A DNA stretch of 64,000 nt from Amylostereum areolatum (Eukaryota; Basidiomycota; Agaricomycetes; Russulales; Stereaceae): NCBI GenBank assembly GCA_012932865.1, contig SAXG01000084.1, positions 1 through 64,000 of the forward strand, given 5' to 3'. Numbering within the stretch: the stretch's first letter is position 1; each line of letters opens with the position of its first letter. The notes below the pieces were generated by a model. That model did not search any database and was not told where the DNA came from. It worked only from the letters and a program-made list of their open reading frames with translations. Of this stretch, positions 45,383 to 55,644 are shown one piece after another. The translations under genes and the position numbers were made by a program.

Positions 45383-47249
45383 CTACACACTGCCTGAGCC
45401 ATCGTCAACCTCCATCTCCACACCAAACACGTTAGAAACATCTGCCGCGAGATCCTTCACCTTCGAGAGCAACAAGATATGGGTATCCCACCGCGTGGGA
45501 TCTGCCGCCTCCATTTCCACCTTCCGCTGAGGGTCATGCACCGCCAGATCGCCCAGCTTCCGAAATCCGCTGGCCACCCACCGGAACAAACCCCCTGCAC
45601 TGTACTGGGTGATAGAGCACCGAACCTCGCCAGGCTGGACCGGTGTGTTCGAGTGAACGATGCATGCTGAGAGTATGCAACACTCCGAGTTTGGGGGGAA
45701 CTCTATAATCAAACCAAGTGAATGCAGGACAAGGTGGCCGCCCGCTTGAGGGTCGAAGTTCCCGAGCGCCGTAATCGAGCACCATCCGCTGGCAAGGTTG
45801 CGGTGGTCGGTGTGCGGGGTGGTAATGACTTGCCCTCCGAGGTTGAATGTCGTTGCTGCCCATACCGAGTTCGGGTATGGACGTTTCAGCTTCGAGTCGC
45901 GCTCGCATAGCGCGTTAAGGGTATCGTCGAATTTCTTGAATAGCTTCGGGGCCGTCGTGGCAAATGACGCTATAATTGTGCACATAAGTATATGTAGGTC
46001 GGGGGGCAATGCATACGTACCGCTCCCGTGGCCAGCTAGGCGTATAACGTCGTTGTCCGCGAGAAGGCGATCAACCTCGGTCTGCTTGCCCTTGCTGGCT
46101 TGCTTGCGGTTCATCGGGCCCTGTCGGTACGGTTAGAAGCAGCAGGTGATGTTCAAAACTAATCAGCCAAACCTTTTGTCCACCTCCGTAGGATACCCCG
46201 GCATGGAAGCACGGGTACTCACCACGCCGATGCTTCGAGTCGGTCTCATTGAAGTAGAAACGTTGCCCAAGGTCGACCAGCTTGAGACAGACGCGGCCAC
46301 ACGCCTCGTCCCAGGTTGGATCGTCGGGGCGGCCGTGCATGGCACACATGATGTAGCCGTTTCTATCGACAAGGACGAGCGGCTTACTGCATACGTGCAT
46401 ACTTGTGAGCTGAGGCATGCTAGAGGAGGGAGAGACCCACCGTCCATCCCAGCGTATCTTTCGAAGGCTTGCGGGGGCGCCATCGGGGAGAGCCTCACGT
46501 CCCAACCATGCGGTTTTCGTATGAGGTAGGTCGCGAGCGGCAATGGTGCACTTGAATTGCATGATCTTCGTGTACTTGCGGATGACGTGCGGTCGCATTT
46601 TGAATTTCAGAATGGCTGTATTTGCCCGCGCACGCTCCTGCGCTCGTTTGCGACGCTCTGCCTTGGTGAGCTGGGTGCTGGATGAACTGCCGGCCGCCGC
46701 AGGCCGATGCGCGTGTTGTCCTATTTGCCTGAAGGCGAACCCATCGAGAGGGGTCCGGGACTGTACTGAAGGAGAGGGTGAGCTGTAATAGACGAAGCGT
46801 CAGCGTTGTCAGTGACCAGCACGGAGGCGACGCACCTATCCCGCTCCCCAGCAATTCTACTTCTGCCGGCCTCAGCCTGCTCTTCGTCCTCGTCCTCCTC
46901 AGCCTCCTCCAAGTCCGAGTCCGGTTCGTCGACTTCGCGTGCAACAGCAGCCTGGTAGAGATCCATGATGTCGATTTCGATATCCACGACATCGAAGACG
47001 TCGCGGTCTCCTGGGCAGAGACGTCGCAGGTCCGGGAACGCGTCCGTGTGCGGGCTGCACGGTTTTGCATGCGATTGGAAGGGTGAGCCGCGTGGCGGCG
47101 TTCGTGCTTGTGGTGGAGGCGGTGGCGGAGACGGAGGAGGCGAGAGCGGAGAGCTATGTCGGCGCAAACGCTCCGAGCGACGAAGCTGCGAGGGGTATGA
47201 GTTTGGCTACGAGCAGCGGTAAGATTTTACGCACAGGGGTCCGCGCCAT
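45383..47249 (-). CDS. TET/JBP-family 2-oxoglutarate/Fe(II) dioxygenase (fungal)
   Basis: Predicted to oxidise 5-methylcytosine or thymine in DNA, like animal TET and kinetoplastid JBP enzymes. Six exons: 47249-47235, 47185-46836, 46782-46441, 46386-46173, 46120-46021, 45969-45383; they sum to 535 aa with no leftover base. The N-terminus is Ser/Pro-rich, then acidic (DSDLEEAEEDEDEEQ), then basic (KAERRKRAQERAR). A block with PLVLVDRNGYIMCAMHGRPDDPTWDEA is typical of the fungal family. The catalytic double-stranded beta-helix has the iron ligands HTD and the distal His in SACIVHSNTPV, GWCSITALGNFDPQAGGHLVL, and the 2-oxoglutarate Arg in PGEVRCSITQYSAGGLFRWV. All ligands are present. One deviation: the usual Trp-Asp after HLVL is His-Ser. 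It lies next to, and convergent with, a KDZ transposase, the known genomic partner of these genes. Confidence 0.82.
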
Positions 47250-48101
47250 TATACCGTGCCAGGTGTTGAGGGGGGGTCGTCTGGAGAGGGTGAGGGTGAG
47301 GGTGAGGGTGAGGCCGGTGACTCGTGAGGAACGGAGCGAAGGGGGGGAGAACGTGGGAAACCGTCGACGCGCTCGGACGCGTCGCGTCCAAGACGCGTCC
47401 AAGGCGCGTCCCGTTGCGCGTCGCAGTCGGCTCGCAGCGACCCCGTCTGGAGCACATAGCAGCAGCGGGGTCGAGCACTGCACGACCTCAGCCCGTGCGT
47501 CCGCGTACAGCTCGACGGGTTTGCTACCTGCAAACGCAACGCCGACGCTGCCGATGACCGCTACGGGCGCGCTTCGAGGCCGCTCTCGACGAGAGTTACG
47601 CTGTGTGCAGCGCCTGCACTCGTCGGGGGGTAGAGCGGCCTCGATGGGACGTACGGTAGGTTGGAACGGGGTGCAAGGCTCATTGCGACGTACCGTTGGG
47701 GGAGGTTGGTAGGTAAGCAACGTTCGATTTTTTTCACCATCCTTTTATATATATGCTGACCTGTTTTTGACAGCCGCCGCGTGATCGCAAGCTCAGCTGT
47801 GACAGCGCCGCTCACTTCGGTGTTGGATCCGCGTTTCGTACAGATGTTCGTAGTCGTACTCGTCCCCGTCCCTCACAATTATCCGGTATGTCTTACCTTG
47901 TCATCCATGCAGCCAGTGCATTGCTGATCATCACCTTCAATAGACCTTTCGTAAATTCTGTGCATTGGTACTCGTACTTATACATCTGCCCGCGACGCGT
48001 GGAGTACGTATCCGCCTCACGCTCATCACACGATTCGTGAGCGCGGCCGTACTCATTTGGTCCCAGACGTGTGGTCGCTGTCGTGCGCCGCAACCGCTAT
48101 C
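47250..48101. promoter_or_regulatory. Divergent region between TET/JBP and the bHLH gene
   Basis: 850 bases between two divergent starts. On the minus strand a long frame (to 47720) shadows this region but has no domain. GGTGAGGGTGAGGG-type direct repeats lie at 47287-47312, and GACGCGTC-type repeats at 47370-47430. A TTTTATATATATG stretch lies near 47740. Undetected 5' exons of the bHLH gene are possible. Confidence 0.4.
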
Positions 48102-48257
48102 ATGCCCATGCACTGTACGTACCTATTTCCATCTCTGTTTATTCCCTCCGCCTCTGACATCATCCTCTCCTTTTAGTGTTGTCCCCCCACCTCAGCTTCA
48201 CCGGGCTCAATCTCGTCAACCCCATGACCGAGTACACCTTCTCCGGTCCTTCGTACA

Positions 48258-48262
48258 CGACC
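48258..48262. repeat. Target-site duplication CGACC, left copy
   Basis: Matches CGACC at 48807-48811 on the far side of the LTR. Removing the LTR and one copy restores an open, in-frame coding exon. Confidence 0.88.
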
Positions 48263-48806
48263 TGTCATGAACGCCTCCTAAATATATACATCGGACCTTA
48301 CTTTACTATAGTTTACCATCGGACCTCGCATCGGACTTCGCATCGGCTTCGCCTCGCTTACTTTACTATAGTTTACCATCGGACCTCGCATCGGACTTCG
48401 CATCGGCTTCGCCTCGCGTCCGGCCCTTCGGGCATACCGGACTTCTCGGCTTCCTCGGTCATGATCTAGACCATGGAGTCATACTTACCTCGCCTCGTGT
48501 TGTGACCCACTTCGTACTCCGTGGTACCCACTTCGTAGTCCGTTCTGACCCACTCCTACTCCGGCCTCGTTTGTCCTTGTTTGGGCTCTTATCCTCATGT
48601 ATATAAGGGCTCACTAATCTATGAGGAGAGGGTCATCTCGACCTTTTCTATTCTCCGGCTACCTGGGGGATCCTCCCTAAGTGCTGTAGGGGAAGGTCCA
48701 CACCCTCGTTTATCACTCGCCCCCCTCGATCCTATCCTCGTCTCTCCTCGCCTTGTACCTCGTCGCGACGTCCTGAACCTGCATCGCAGGTAGACCGTTG
48801 CTGACA
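48263..48806 (+). mobile_element. Solo LTR (544 bp) in the bHLH coding sequence
   Basis: It begins TGTCATGAAC and ends GTTGCTGACA, the 5'-TG...CA-3' form of a retrotransposon LTR. It is bracketed by CGACC at 48258-48262 and again at 48807-48811, a 5-bp target-site duplication as made by Gypsy and Copia elements. A TATATAA box (48600-48606) points in the same direction as the host gene. No coding interior is present, so it is a solo LTR left by recombination. The second LTR at 50328-50820 has the same ends and the same TATATAAGGGCTC promoter core. Confidence 0.88.
48297..48417. repeat. Perfect 60-bp tandem duplication inside the first LTR
   Basis: 48297-48357 and 48357-48417 are identical with a period of 60 bases. 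Each unit also contains smaller GCATCGG(A/C)(C/T)TTCGC-type subrepeats. This accounts for most of the length difference between this LTR and the second one (544 against 493 bp). Confidence 0.95.
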
Positions 48807-48811
48807 CGACC
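48807..48811. repeat. Target-site duplication CGACC, right copy
   Basis: Right-hand partner of 48258-48262; coding sequence of the bHLH gene resumes at 48812. Confidence 0.88.
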
Positions 48812-49734
48812 ACGACCAGCTCCGCCCGCCCCCACACTACTCCCATGAACAGCGGCATCCGCCCCAACCTCCTCAGCACCGGCAACATGTCTTCGGGCAG
48901 CATGCAATTGGGCGGAACCCGCCGTGGCTCTGGAACCCACTCGCCCTCCCTTGCCGCCATTCCCCGCTCCCACCGCTACAACCCCATCGCCATCTCCCCA
49001 CGCATCACCCATAGTGCCATGGCCCGCAAGCGGCGCGCGGCCAAGCAGGAGGACTTTTCGGACGACAATGACGATTTTGCGCCGATCCCCAGCTTCCCCA
49101 GCAGCGGCTCCAATAAGGTGTACATACACATCTTTTCATTGATCCTTCCCTTTTCTCTTTTCTGCTAATCCGTTCCCTAGGGCCCTTAGTCGCTGCGAGG
49201 AGATCCGCCGTCAGCGCATCGAGTCGGAGCAAAGGAGGCGCGACGAGCTTCGGGACGGTTACCGCCGTCTCAAGGACGTCCTCCCGGTGTCGAACCAGAA
49301 ATCGAGCAAGGTCTCGTTCCTCCACCGAGCGACGAGCGACATCAAGTACCTCGAGATGACGCAGCAGCAGCTGCAGACACGGCTTCAGAACGCGGAGAAC
49401 GAGACCCGGCGCCTTCAAGGGTGAGTCACTCGCCGCTCTCGGCTCCTCTCTCTGCACCCGTCCTAACTGATGCTTTTGTCCGCGGCGCAGGGTTAACGAG
49501 GCGCTCATGCTCAACACCGCCGGGCAGCGTGCGGCCATGTCCGAGTACATCCCGCCGCCGCCGCGGGCGCGGTACACGGCGCAGCCAGTGTTGAAGCAGC
49601 TGCAGCCGGGCAGGGCCAAGGAGAAGCTCGTATTCTGGGAGGACGCGGACGTGCGGAGGCTGCTCGAGGCGGGCTTCACAGAGATGTATGCATCCCCCCG
49701 ATTCAGTATCCCCGGTTCCTGCCCACGGCGCTAG

Positions 49735-50327
49735 GGTCCCTGCAGCGGTCGTGCTGCGACGACAACCACTGAGCAACATGGAGGAGAGGTGGGCTGGGGA
49801 TGGAAGGCAGTGGCGATGGCGGAGGGACTTGGGGACGGCAGGGCAATCTGTTGGAAAGAGAGGCGGTCAGCCATCGTTCCTTCTGTAACTGTCGACGGCT
49901 GACCTTCTGCTAGAATCCATGGCCTACCTTCACGGCCAACACACGCCATCGCGACACCTGACGCCGTGTCATACGATGCACGCGCATACGTGTGGAACGT
50001 CGTGTACGGCTTGCGGGGATGCTGGGGCTTGCAACGAGTGGGCGGTTGCCCCTGCGCATGCCGACAGCGATGACAACTTTGCGGGGAGCTGTAACGCGTC
50101 TCGTCCCGTGCGCGCCGTCCGTCTCGTGCTTGCGAGAGGTCTGTGTCGTGGTCTGTGGCGGGAGGAAATCGTCGCGGGAGGTAGAGGAAAGTGTGAGTGT
50201 GTGAGGGGAGTGCGGCTGATCACAGACCTTTATCCTCTTGTTCTCCACTATCCGCTTTTATTTCCCCATCCTCCACATTGCTTGCTGTACGTTGAGGGAG
50301 CGGATGCGTGCATTGTTGCGAGCTGAA
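49735..50327. other. 3' flank of the bHLH gene, nothing recognised
   Basis: About 590 bases with no supportable gene. Ends in CTGAA at 50323-50327, the left target duplication of the second LTR. Confidence 0.4.
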
Positions 50328-50820
50328 TGTCAGCAACGGCCTTAGTGACGAGCACTAGGCGACGACGTGTGACACAAGTGAAGAGGGACGATGGGGAGTA
50401 AGGTCGGTAGTATTGACCAGGTCGAGATGGGGAATATGTACAGGAGGAACGGAGCCCTTATATACTACGAGGCAGAGTCACTTAGTAAGCTACGACACAC
50501 GGCGGTCAGTAAGCAGAGCTAAGTATAGATACATGCGCAGCAGGATCAGTAAGCGAGACAATAAGGATGAGCCGGGTCCGGGGCGGCATGATGTCATGCG
50601 CAGCATTATGATGTCATGTGGAGTCAAAGGAAGCGATGATAAGACGAGCGTGGAGTCATGACGTCAGGAAGGAGCAAGGATAAGCCGAGTCTCCACCGGA
50701 GTGACGGAGTGTTACTAAGTGATGAGTAGTCAGACAGAAATGAAAATAAAAATGAATTGGGATATTATCCCCGAGGTCCCCGAGGTGTCCGAGATGTCCG
50801 GAATGGTAATGTTCATGACA
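50328..50820 (-). mobile_element. Second solo LTR (493 bp), opposite orientation
   Basis: On the minus strand it begins TGTCATGAAC and ends GTTGCTGACA, exactly the ends of the LTR at 48263-48806. It is bracketed by CTGAA at 50323-50327 and 50821-50825, a 5-bp target-site duplication. It shares the TATATAAGGGCTC promoter core (50451-50465 on the minus strand) but much of the remaining sequence has diverged. It contains several bZIP-type palindromes (ATGATGTCAT, TGACGTCA). No internal region is present. Confidence 0.85.
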
Positions 50821-51072
50821 CTGAAGTCGAACGCGCACGATGGCAAAGTTCTTGTCGATGCGTGCATCGCACGACACCACGCAGAGGGCCGTGTTGGATG
50901 CAAGAGGCAACAGCAAGAGAAAAATGGAGACGGCCGAGATGCTTCGGAAGTGAAGTGCATGTTGGTGGGGTATGAAAAACTTCTGTATTATGGATCTCTA
51001 GAATTATGTGCAACTAAGATACATAATATACGCGGGGGGGGGATGTAGTATCTAAGGTCAAGACAGGATGGA
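50821..51072. other. Short spacer after the second LTR
   Basis: Begins with the right-hand copy of the CTGAA duplication (50821-50825) and leads to the 3' end of the minus-strand gene. Nothing else recognised. Confidence 0.5.
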
Positions 51073-53869
51073 TTAAGAGATAGCTTCGTTAATGGCTTGG
51101 AGAGTGTTAGGAGTAGGGATGAAAGCACCATAATCCCATGGCTGCCAGTCTTCGATTGGAACGGAGTCGCCTGTGGGAGAAAAGGTGGAGATTTCTGTGT
51201 GTGTATGTAGTAGATTGTCTGTACTAGTACGTGGAGCCATGTCGTCCGCAAACAGAGCCGCATCGTCCATCGACGACGGGGCGATGGCTGTGCCATCTAG
51301 AAGGGCGAACAGATCGCCGAAAGATTGAGTAGCGGCGTAATCAAATGCTACACCGTGCGCTCCTCCAAGGTTGGTGAAGGTGTCGGGACCTGAAAGGGAG
51401 CCGTTCCGAGTATTTGAGAGAATCGCGTTGGCAGGCGACGAGATACCGGAAGACTCTTCTATCTGGGATGGGAGGGCTGGAGAAGACATTGAAGTGGTGC
51501 CAGAAAGGGAGGATGATGGTGAGGGGAGAGCAGCGCCCTCATAAAACAGTTGGGGAGGTGGGGAGGGCGACGCCGATGAGGCCGGAGATCCTGCTGAGTC
51601 AAGTGCCACCCCCCCATCCTCCCAGGGAAGTTTTGCGTCCGGGGATGCGCCGCGTACCTCGTGTCGGTAGTTCCCAAATGCTGCCGCTGTAGACGAGCCC
51701 AAAGCAAGGTAACGCTTCCAGGTCGCTGGTGATCCCATGTGGAGAACCTGCACAACATATCGGAAGGTCGACGCCCCACACGTCCTCAAGCCAAAAACCC
51801 TGAGGACCGCGCTAGACTGGGTCTCCCTCGGCCCTCCCTTCTTCGGCTCCACCACAACTGCCTTATTGACTTCCTCGACGCCCTTCCAGATCGCGGAAAA
51901 GGAGAACTCGGAAGGGAATTTGAGGGTTGTCGAGGAACTCGAACGGGAGCGAGAGTTGAAACGCCGAGATGTTACGATAGGCGACGGGGATTCGGAAGGG
52001 GTATCCTGGAGATGGGCATCGGAGGGGATGTGGATCGGAATGGTTGGTGGGGGTGTGGGCATCGTAGTGGGTGTGGGCGTCGTAGCCACAGCCGCTGAAG
52101 GCAATACCGCAGCGCCTTCCACTGCGTCATTTGTCGAAATAGCATGGTCCACGCACGAAGCTGTCGTTGGGCTGGGAGGCTTCACTTCTGGATTGTCGAT
52201 CTCGGTGTCGCCCTGGCACAAAAGAAAGGGGTGAGAAACCATATACTGGGATATCAACTGACATAGCACGCATACCTCTTCAAACTCAAGGATAGATGGG
52301 AGCCAGTCGTTTTGTGCCAGATCCTGAATGCCTAGGCGCGCAACCACCGACAACCTGGCCGTGTCCGCTGGGGCGCGTGCACGCGGGTCCACCCTGAGAA
52401 GTGTCGATCCGCCGCTACCATCGCTTCTGACAGGCCCAGGAGATGACATGATGCGTCGCAAGCTACCTTTTCGACAGGGAAGAGGTGGAGAAGCTGGAAC
52501 AGGGGAAGACGGGATTGGGGAAGACGGGACTCGCTTCAGAGGTGGCTGTTCAGATGGGTCTGAGGGAGAATGCGCGCGTTTCTTTGAACGCGCGTATGGG
52601 GGCAACTCTAGGCAGTCTTGATCCTGAAGGTAAGGCCCGCCGATGCCGTTCGGCATTGCACGGATAAGGAGTTCGGTCTCTGCACCAGACAGCGTTCTCG
52701 ATGCCCCGGCCGCCGTGATTACCCATGTACGCTTCTCCGGAGCAAAGATCTGCGCACAGAGGCGCATAGACGGTGTAGAGGAGGGTGGAAAGAGGAGTCC
52801 TGACGCGCTGGAATCGTCGAGCTTGAATATAGGGTAGAATGGAACTGGCTCTTGTATTGCGTCGGGGCCAACACCTGCCTAGAGAGGAGAGTTAGTACAC
52901 CCACAAACCGTATTGTGGAACGCACGCACCTGACGCCAAACCTTGATCGTAATCTCTCGCTTTCTCGCTGTTTCAGCCTGACGTTCGCCGACTACACGCT
53001 TCCGATCGGCAATGACTCCTTCTGATACCTGGGTCCATGTATTCTGGACCGGATGAGCGAGCGTTCTGGACGCCGATGCCGATGAACTTGAGGTAGCCTT
53101 CGAAACGGAGGTGGAAGATGCAGCAGTGGACGAAGACGGATAGGGAGTATTATCAGAAGAAGTCAAAGCCCGAACAACTTTGGCGGGACGGTGCTTAGGC
53201 ACGTCACATGGCCCGAGAACGTGAGCATCTTTGATACAGCAGGGGCTACATCGATTATGGCGACATTGTAGGTCCTTCGCAAACTTCTTGCTCCTGCTAG
53301 TGCAGAGTCCCTTGTGGCGGTTAACGCAGAGCGAGGGATCGAGGTCGCTCATAGAAACTATGAGCGAGAGCAATGACTCAGGGTTAGATAGAATATAGTG
53401 ATCATGAAGAATACACGTACCAGTGCGTCTGTGATAAGAGACACGACGTTGGAATGGCTTCGCAGAAGGTCGTGTAGACGACGAATGGGGTCCAGAAAAT
53501 GTAGATGAGGGAGAGGACGTAGTAGTGTCGTGTTGGGGAAAGTAGGCAAAGAATGTTGAAGATGACGGGTCGCTGTTGATGAGCTTTGTTATTGCCTCTG
53601 CTTCACGAAAAGCGTCCTGAGGGTTATCGGATTGAATTTGAGGAGTGTAGAAGATGGTGAAGGGACAGCCCGAACCCGAACACTGGAAGCAGAAGGGTCA
53701 CAGACGTATAAGCATGCCGGGCTGGAGTGCGTAAACGGACGATAAGAAGGCGTACCCGACGCTGGATACGTCCACGGTTCTGCGGAGTCGATGATCCGAT
53801 GTTGACGGTAAGGAAAGGGTCGACAACGCCGCCACAAAGGTCGCAGGGACCCTGTGGGGGAGGGGGCAT
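51073..53869 (-). CDS. Large Cys-rich unknown protein, multi-exon
   Basis: Unrecognised, but clearly coding. The start MPPPPQGPCDLCGGVVDPFL (53869) leads, across an intron (about 53683-53755), to RCSGSGCPFTIFYTPQIQSDNP. A later exon carries the cluster CVNRHKGLCTSRSKKFAKDLQCRHNRCSPCCIKDAHVLGPCDVPKHR, which looks zinc-binding. It is followed by a helical basic stretch (RKRVVGERQAETARKREITIKVWRQ), a block with RLCAQIFAPEKRTWVITAAG, a nuclear-type basic/proline stretch and a long Ser/Pro-rich tail ending INEAIS. At least five introns; the one near 52215-52276 is in frame and stop-free. The Cys pattern resembles zinc-binding regions of agaricomycete-specific proteins of unknown function. It may be nuclear. 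No catalytic motif seen. Confidence 0.6.
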
Positions 53870-54636
53870 TCACGAGAGAACAACGACGTGCAGAGTGAGT
53901 CTATATATATTGTCTGGTGCACTGCGCACGAGGTCTCGCCGCCATGCTCTCCGAGCACTATGCGTTCGCGTGTCGAGGCGCGTTTTTTTTGGAGAACATG
54001 TTCTGGAAATCCGTGCCGGCGTGGTAGGAGATGCCTTGGTGAATGGCAATGAGTGCGACTGGGCGGGGTCAACGATGGAAGACCGGGAATGAGATGTGTT
54101 GAAAGTACCGTGTGGTGCTGGCCTTGTCGCTCGAAGGCACACTGTCAGGTCTAGAGGACGACATCGACTGACAGAGTTGGTCGCCATTGATGTCACGGGT
54201 ACGCCATCTAGACACCAATGAGGACGCTCGCAGAGAAAGAGATGGCTGAGATTCTACCTGTCCGAAAAGAAGCAATATTCGTGTAAGCTGCATGAATAGA
54301 GAAAAGTGCTTATCCCACCCGGTATTGGCACGCTGTCAGAAATAATATATGTAGAGACAATTATACTGATAAGTATGCTACAAGGGAGACATGATCGAAC
54401 GGTGATGCATGGTCAAGAGCGTGTAAGCGGGGAATTGGACAATGGGTATGTGGGGGTTTAGGCCAGGGTATGAGAAATGATTAATGAAGGAGTGTTTGAT
54501 CGGTAAGACCGGTCGAGAATGAAGAACACCGTGTATAATCCCCAGTAAAAGTCAGGTAAAAAAAGGTCGACACTCATTGATTCTGTGCCAAGGCTATCCT
54601 ATCGTCAAAGGAAACAAGGGCTAACCTGAGAAGCCA
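53870..54636. other. Intergenic, nothing recognised
   Basis: About 770 bases between two minus-strand genes. Only short shadow frames. The first 100 bases hold the promoter of the Cys-rich gene, with a TATATATA near 53901-53908. Confidence 0.4.
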
Positions 54637-55174
54637 TCATCCTCTGAACGCATCGCGCAAGCGCACGAGCAGATGAGGTTTTGAGCTACCAGGGCGAAAG
54701 ACGAGCGCGGTATCCGACTTCTCCAACGTCTTTATCTCTATCATCGCAGCGGGGTTCACCTTCGCATAGCTGGGTGGCGCCGGGTCCGGGTTGAGCAGGT
54801 GGATCTCGATGACCTCAAACCTGATCAAACCGCGGACCACGCGAGGCCATGCATCCGCCGAAGGCGCTATCCGCACGAGCGTGACACCACCGCCTGGCAC
54901 ACTGCTGACCTTGGCGCGAACGGCGAAGGATATTTGTTCGCGAGGGACGGACTTCAAGGCTGGGAATACGACGAGAGCCTTGTCGATGGCCTCCTGCCGG
55001 TACAAACGAATTAGCGACTCGATGAGAAAGTGAAGACGAGAATCGGACCTCGTGAGATGATGCCACCTCGGTATAGACCATCTGGCCTTCGTACGAGTAT
55101 GTCAGGATGTCGCATGGCTCGCGAGGCTTGATAGCAGTGCTAGCAGTGGACGAAGTGGTAGTGCTAGAGCTCAT
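54637..55174 (-). CDS. Small uncharacterised basidiomycete protein
   Basis: Two exons joined by an intron that ends just before EAIDKALVVFPAL. The N-terminus is Ser/Thr-rich (MSSSTTTSSTASTA) and leads to CDILTYSYEGQMVYTEVASSHE. The second exon contains FPALKSVPREQISFAVRAKV, RIAPSADAWPRVVRGLIRFEVIEIHL and ends VRLRDAFRG. Proteins of this size and pattern occur in several copies in agaricomycetes; I know no function. The alternation of strands and helices suggests a small globular domain. No signal peptide or membrane segment. Confidence 0.6.
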
Positions 55175-55644
55175 GTTAGAGACGAGGGGCGGTCGAAGTC
55201 GGGAAGTCGGGGAAATCCTTTGGGGAGGTGATGGTCTCAGAATCCGGGTCCCAGCCTTTTATAGACATTTCCAAACCAGCAGTCGGGCTCGTGGCGACAG
55301 ACGGCGATGCTAGGCAATGCGGCCTAATGCGGCGCTTTGACATACGGAACTCCATACCACCCTATAGAAGGCATTGCCCCTCTTCCTAGAAGGGAAGCAG
55401 TGTAGGGAGGTGGCTCTGAAAATCCACTGTACTTAGGGCGTCAATGGACAGCTAATTGGAACGAAGGCGGTGCATGGAACTGACTGTAGGAACTTGAACG
55501 GTACGAAATTGCCAGATCGAATCCGAGTCATTGTTGGAAATCATAGATAGATAGATCACATAAAGGCGTTGTCTCTGAGGCTCTGTAGAGGATTTCGAAT
55601 GAGAAAACAGATGTGACGATATGAGCTCTAGGACATACCACAGC
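55175..55644. other. Spacer between two minus-strand genes
   Basis: About 470 bases with no gene that I can support. Confidence 0.4.

Larger units (their letters stand above)
48102..49734 (+). pseudogene. bHLH transcription factor gene split by a solo LTR
   Basis: Basic helix-loop-helix DNA-binding protein. Exons: 48102-48114, 48177-48262, then, after the LTR and its duplicated CGACC, 48812-49119, 49181-49420, 49491-49734. Without the insertion these sum exactly to 296 aa. The N-terminal exon encodes LSPHLSFTGLNLVNPM. The exon after the LTR has SLAAIPRSHRYNPIAISPRI and RKRRAAKQEDFSDDND. The bHLH itself is RCEEIRRQRIESEQRRRDEL, then the first helix and loop, then SSKVSFLHRATSDIKYLEMTQQQLQTRLQ. 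As found, translation from the first ATG runs into LTR sequence and stops at 48469, before the bHLH. An in-frame ATG at 48845 could give a protein of about 250 aa that keeps the bHLH domain, possibly from the LTR's own TATA box (48600-48606). The full-length product is lost; the short one may survive. The start at 48102 is the weakest point. Confidence 0.75.

Noticed and set aside
47154..47720. 188-residue minus-strand frame upstream of TET/JBP, as a possible N-terminal extension
   Set aside because: It is in a frame that does not join the TET/JBP exons; a short first exon (47249-47235) with a 49-nt intron fits better.
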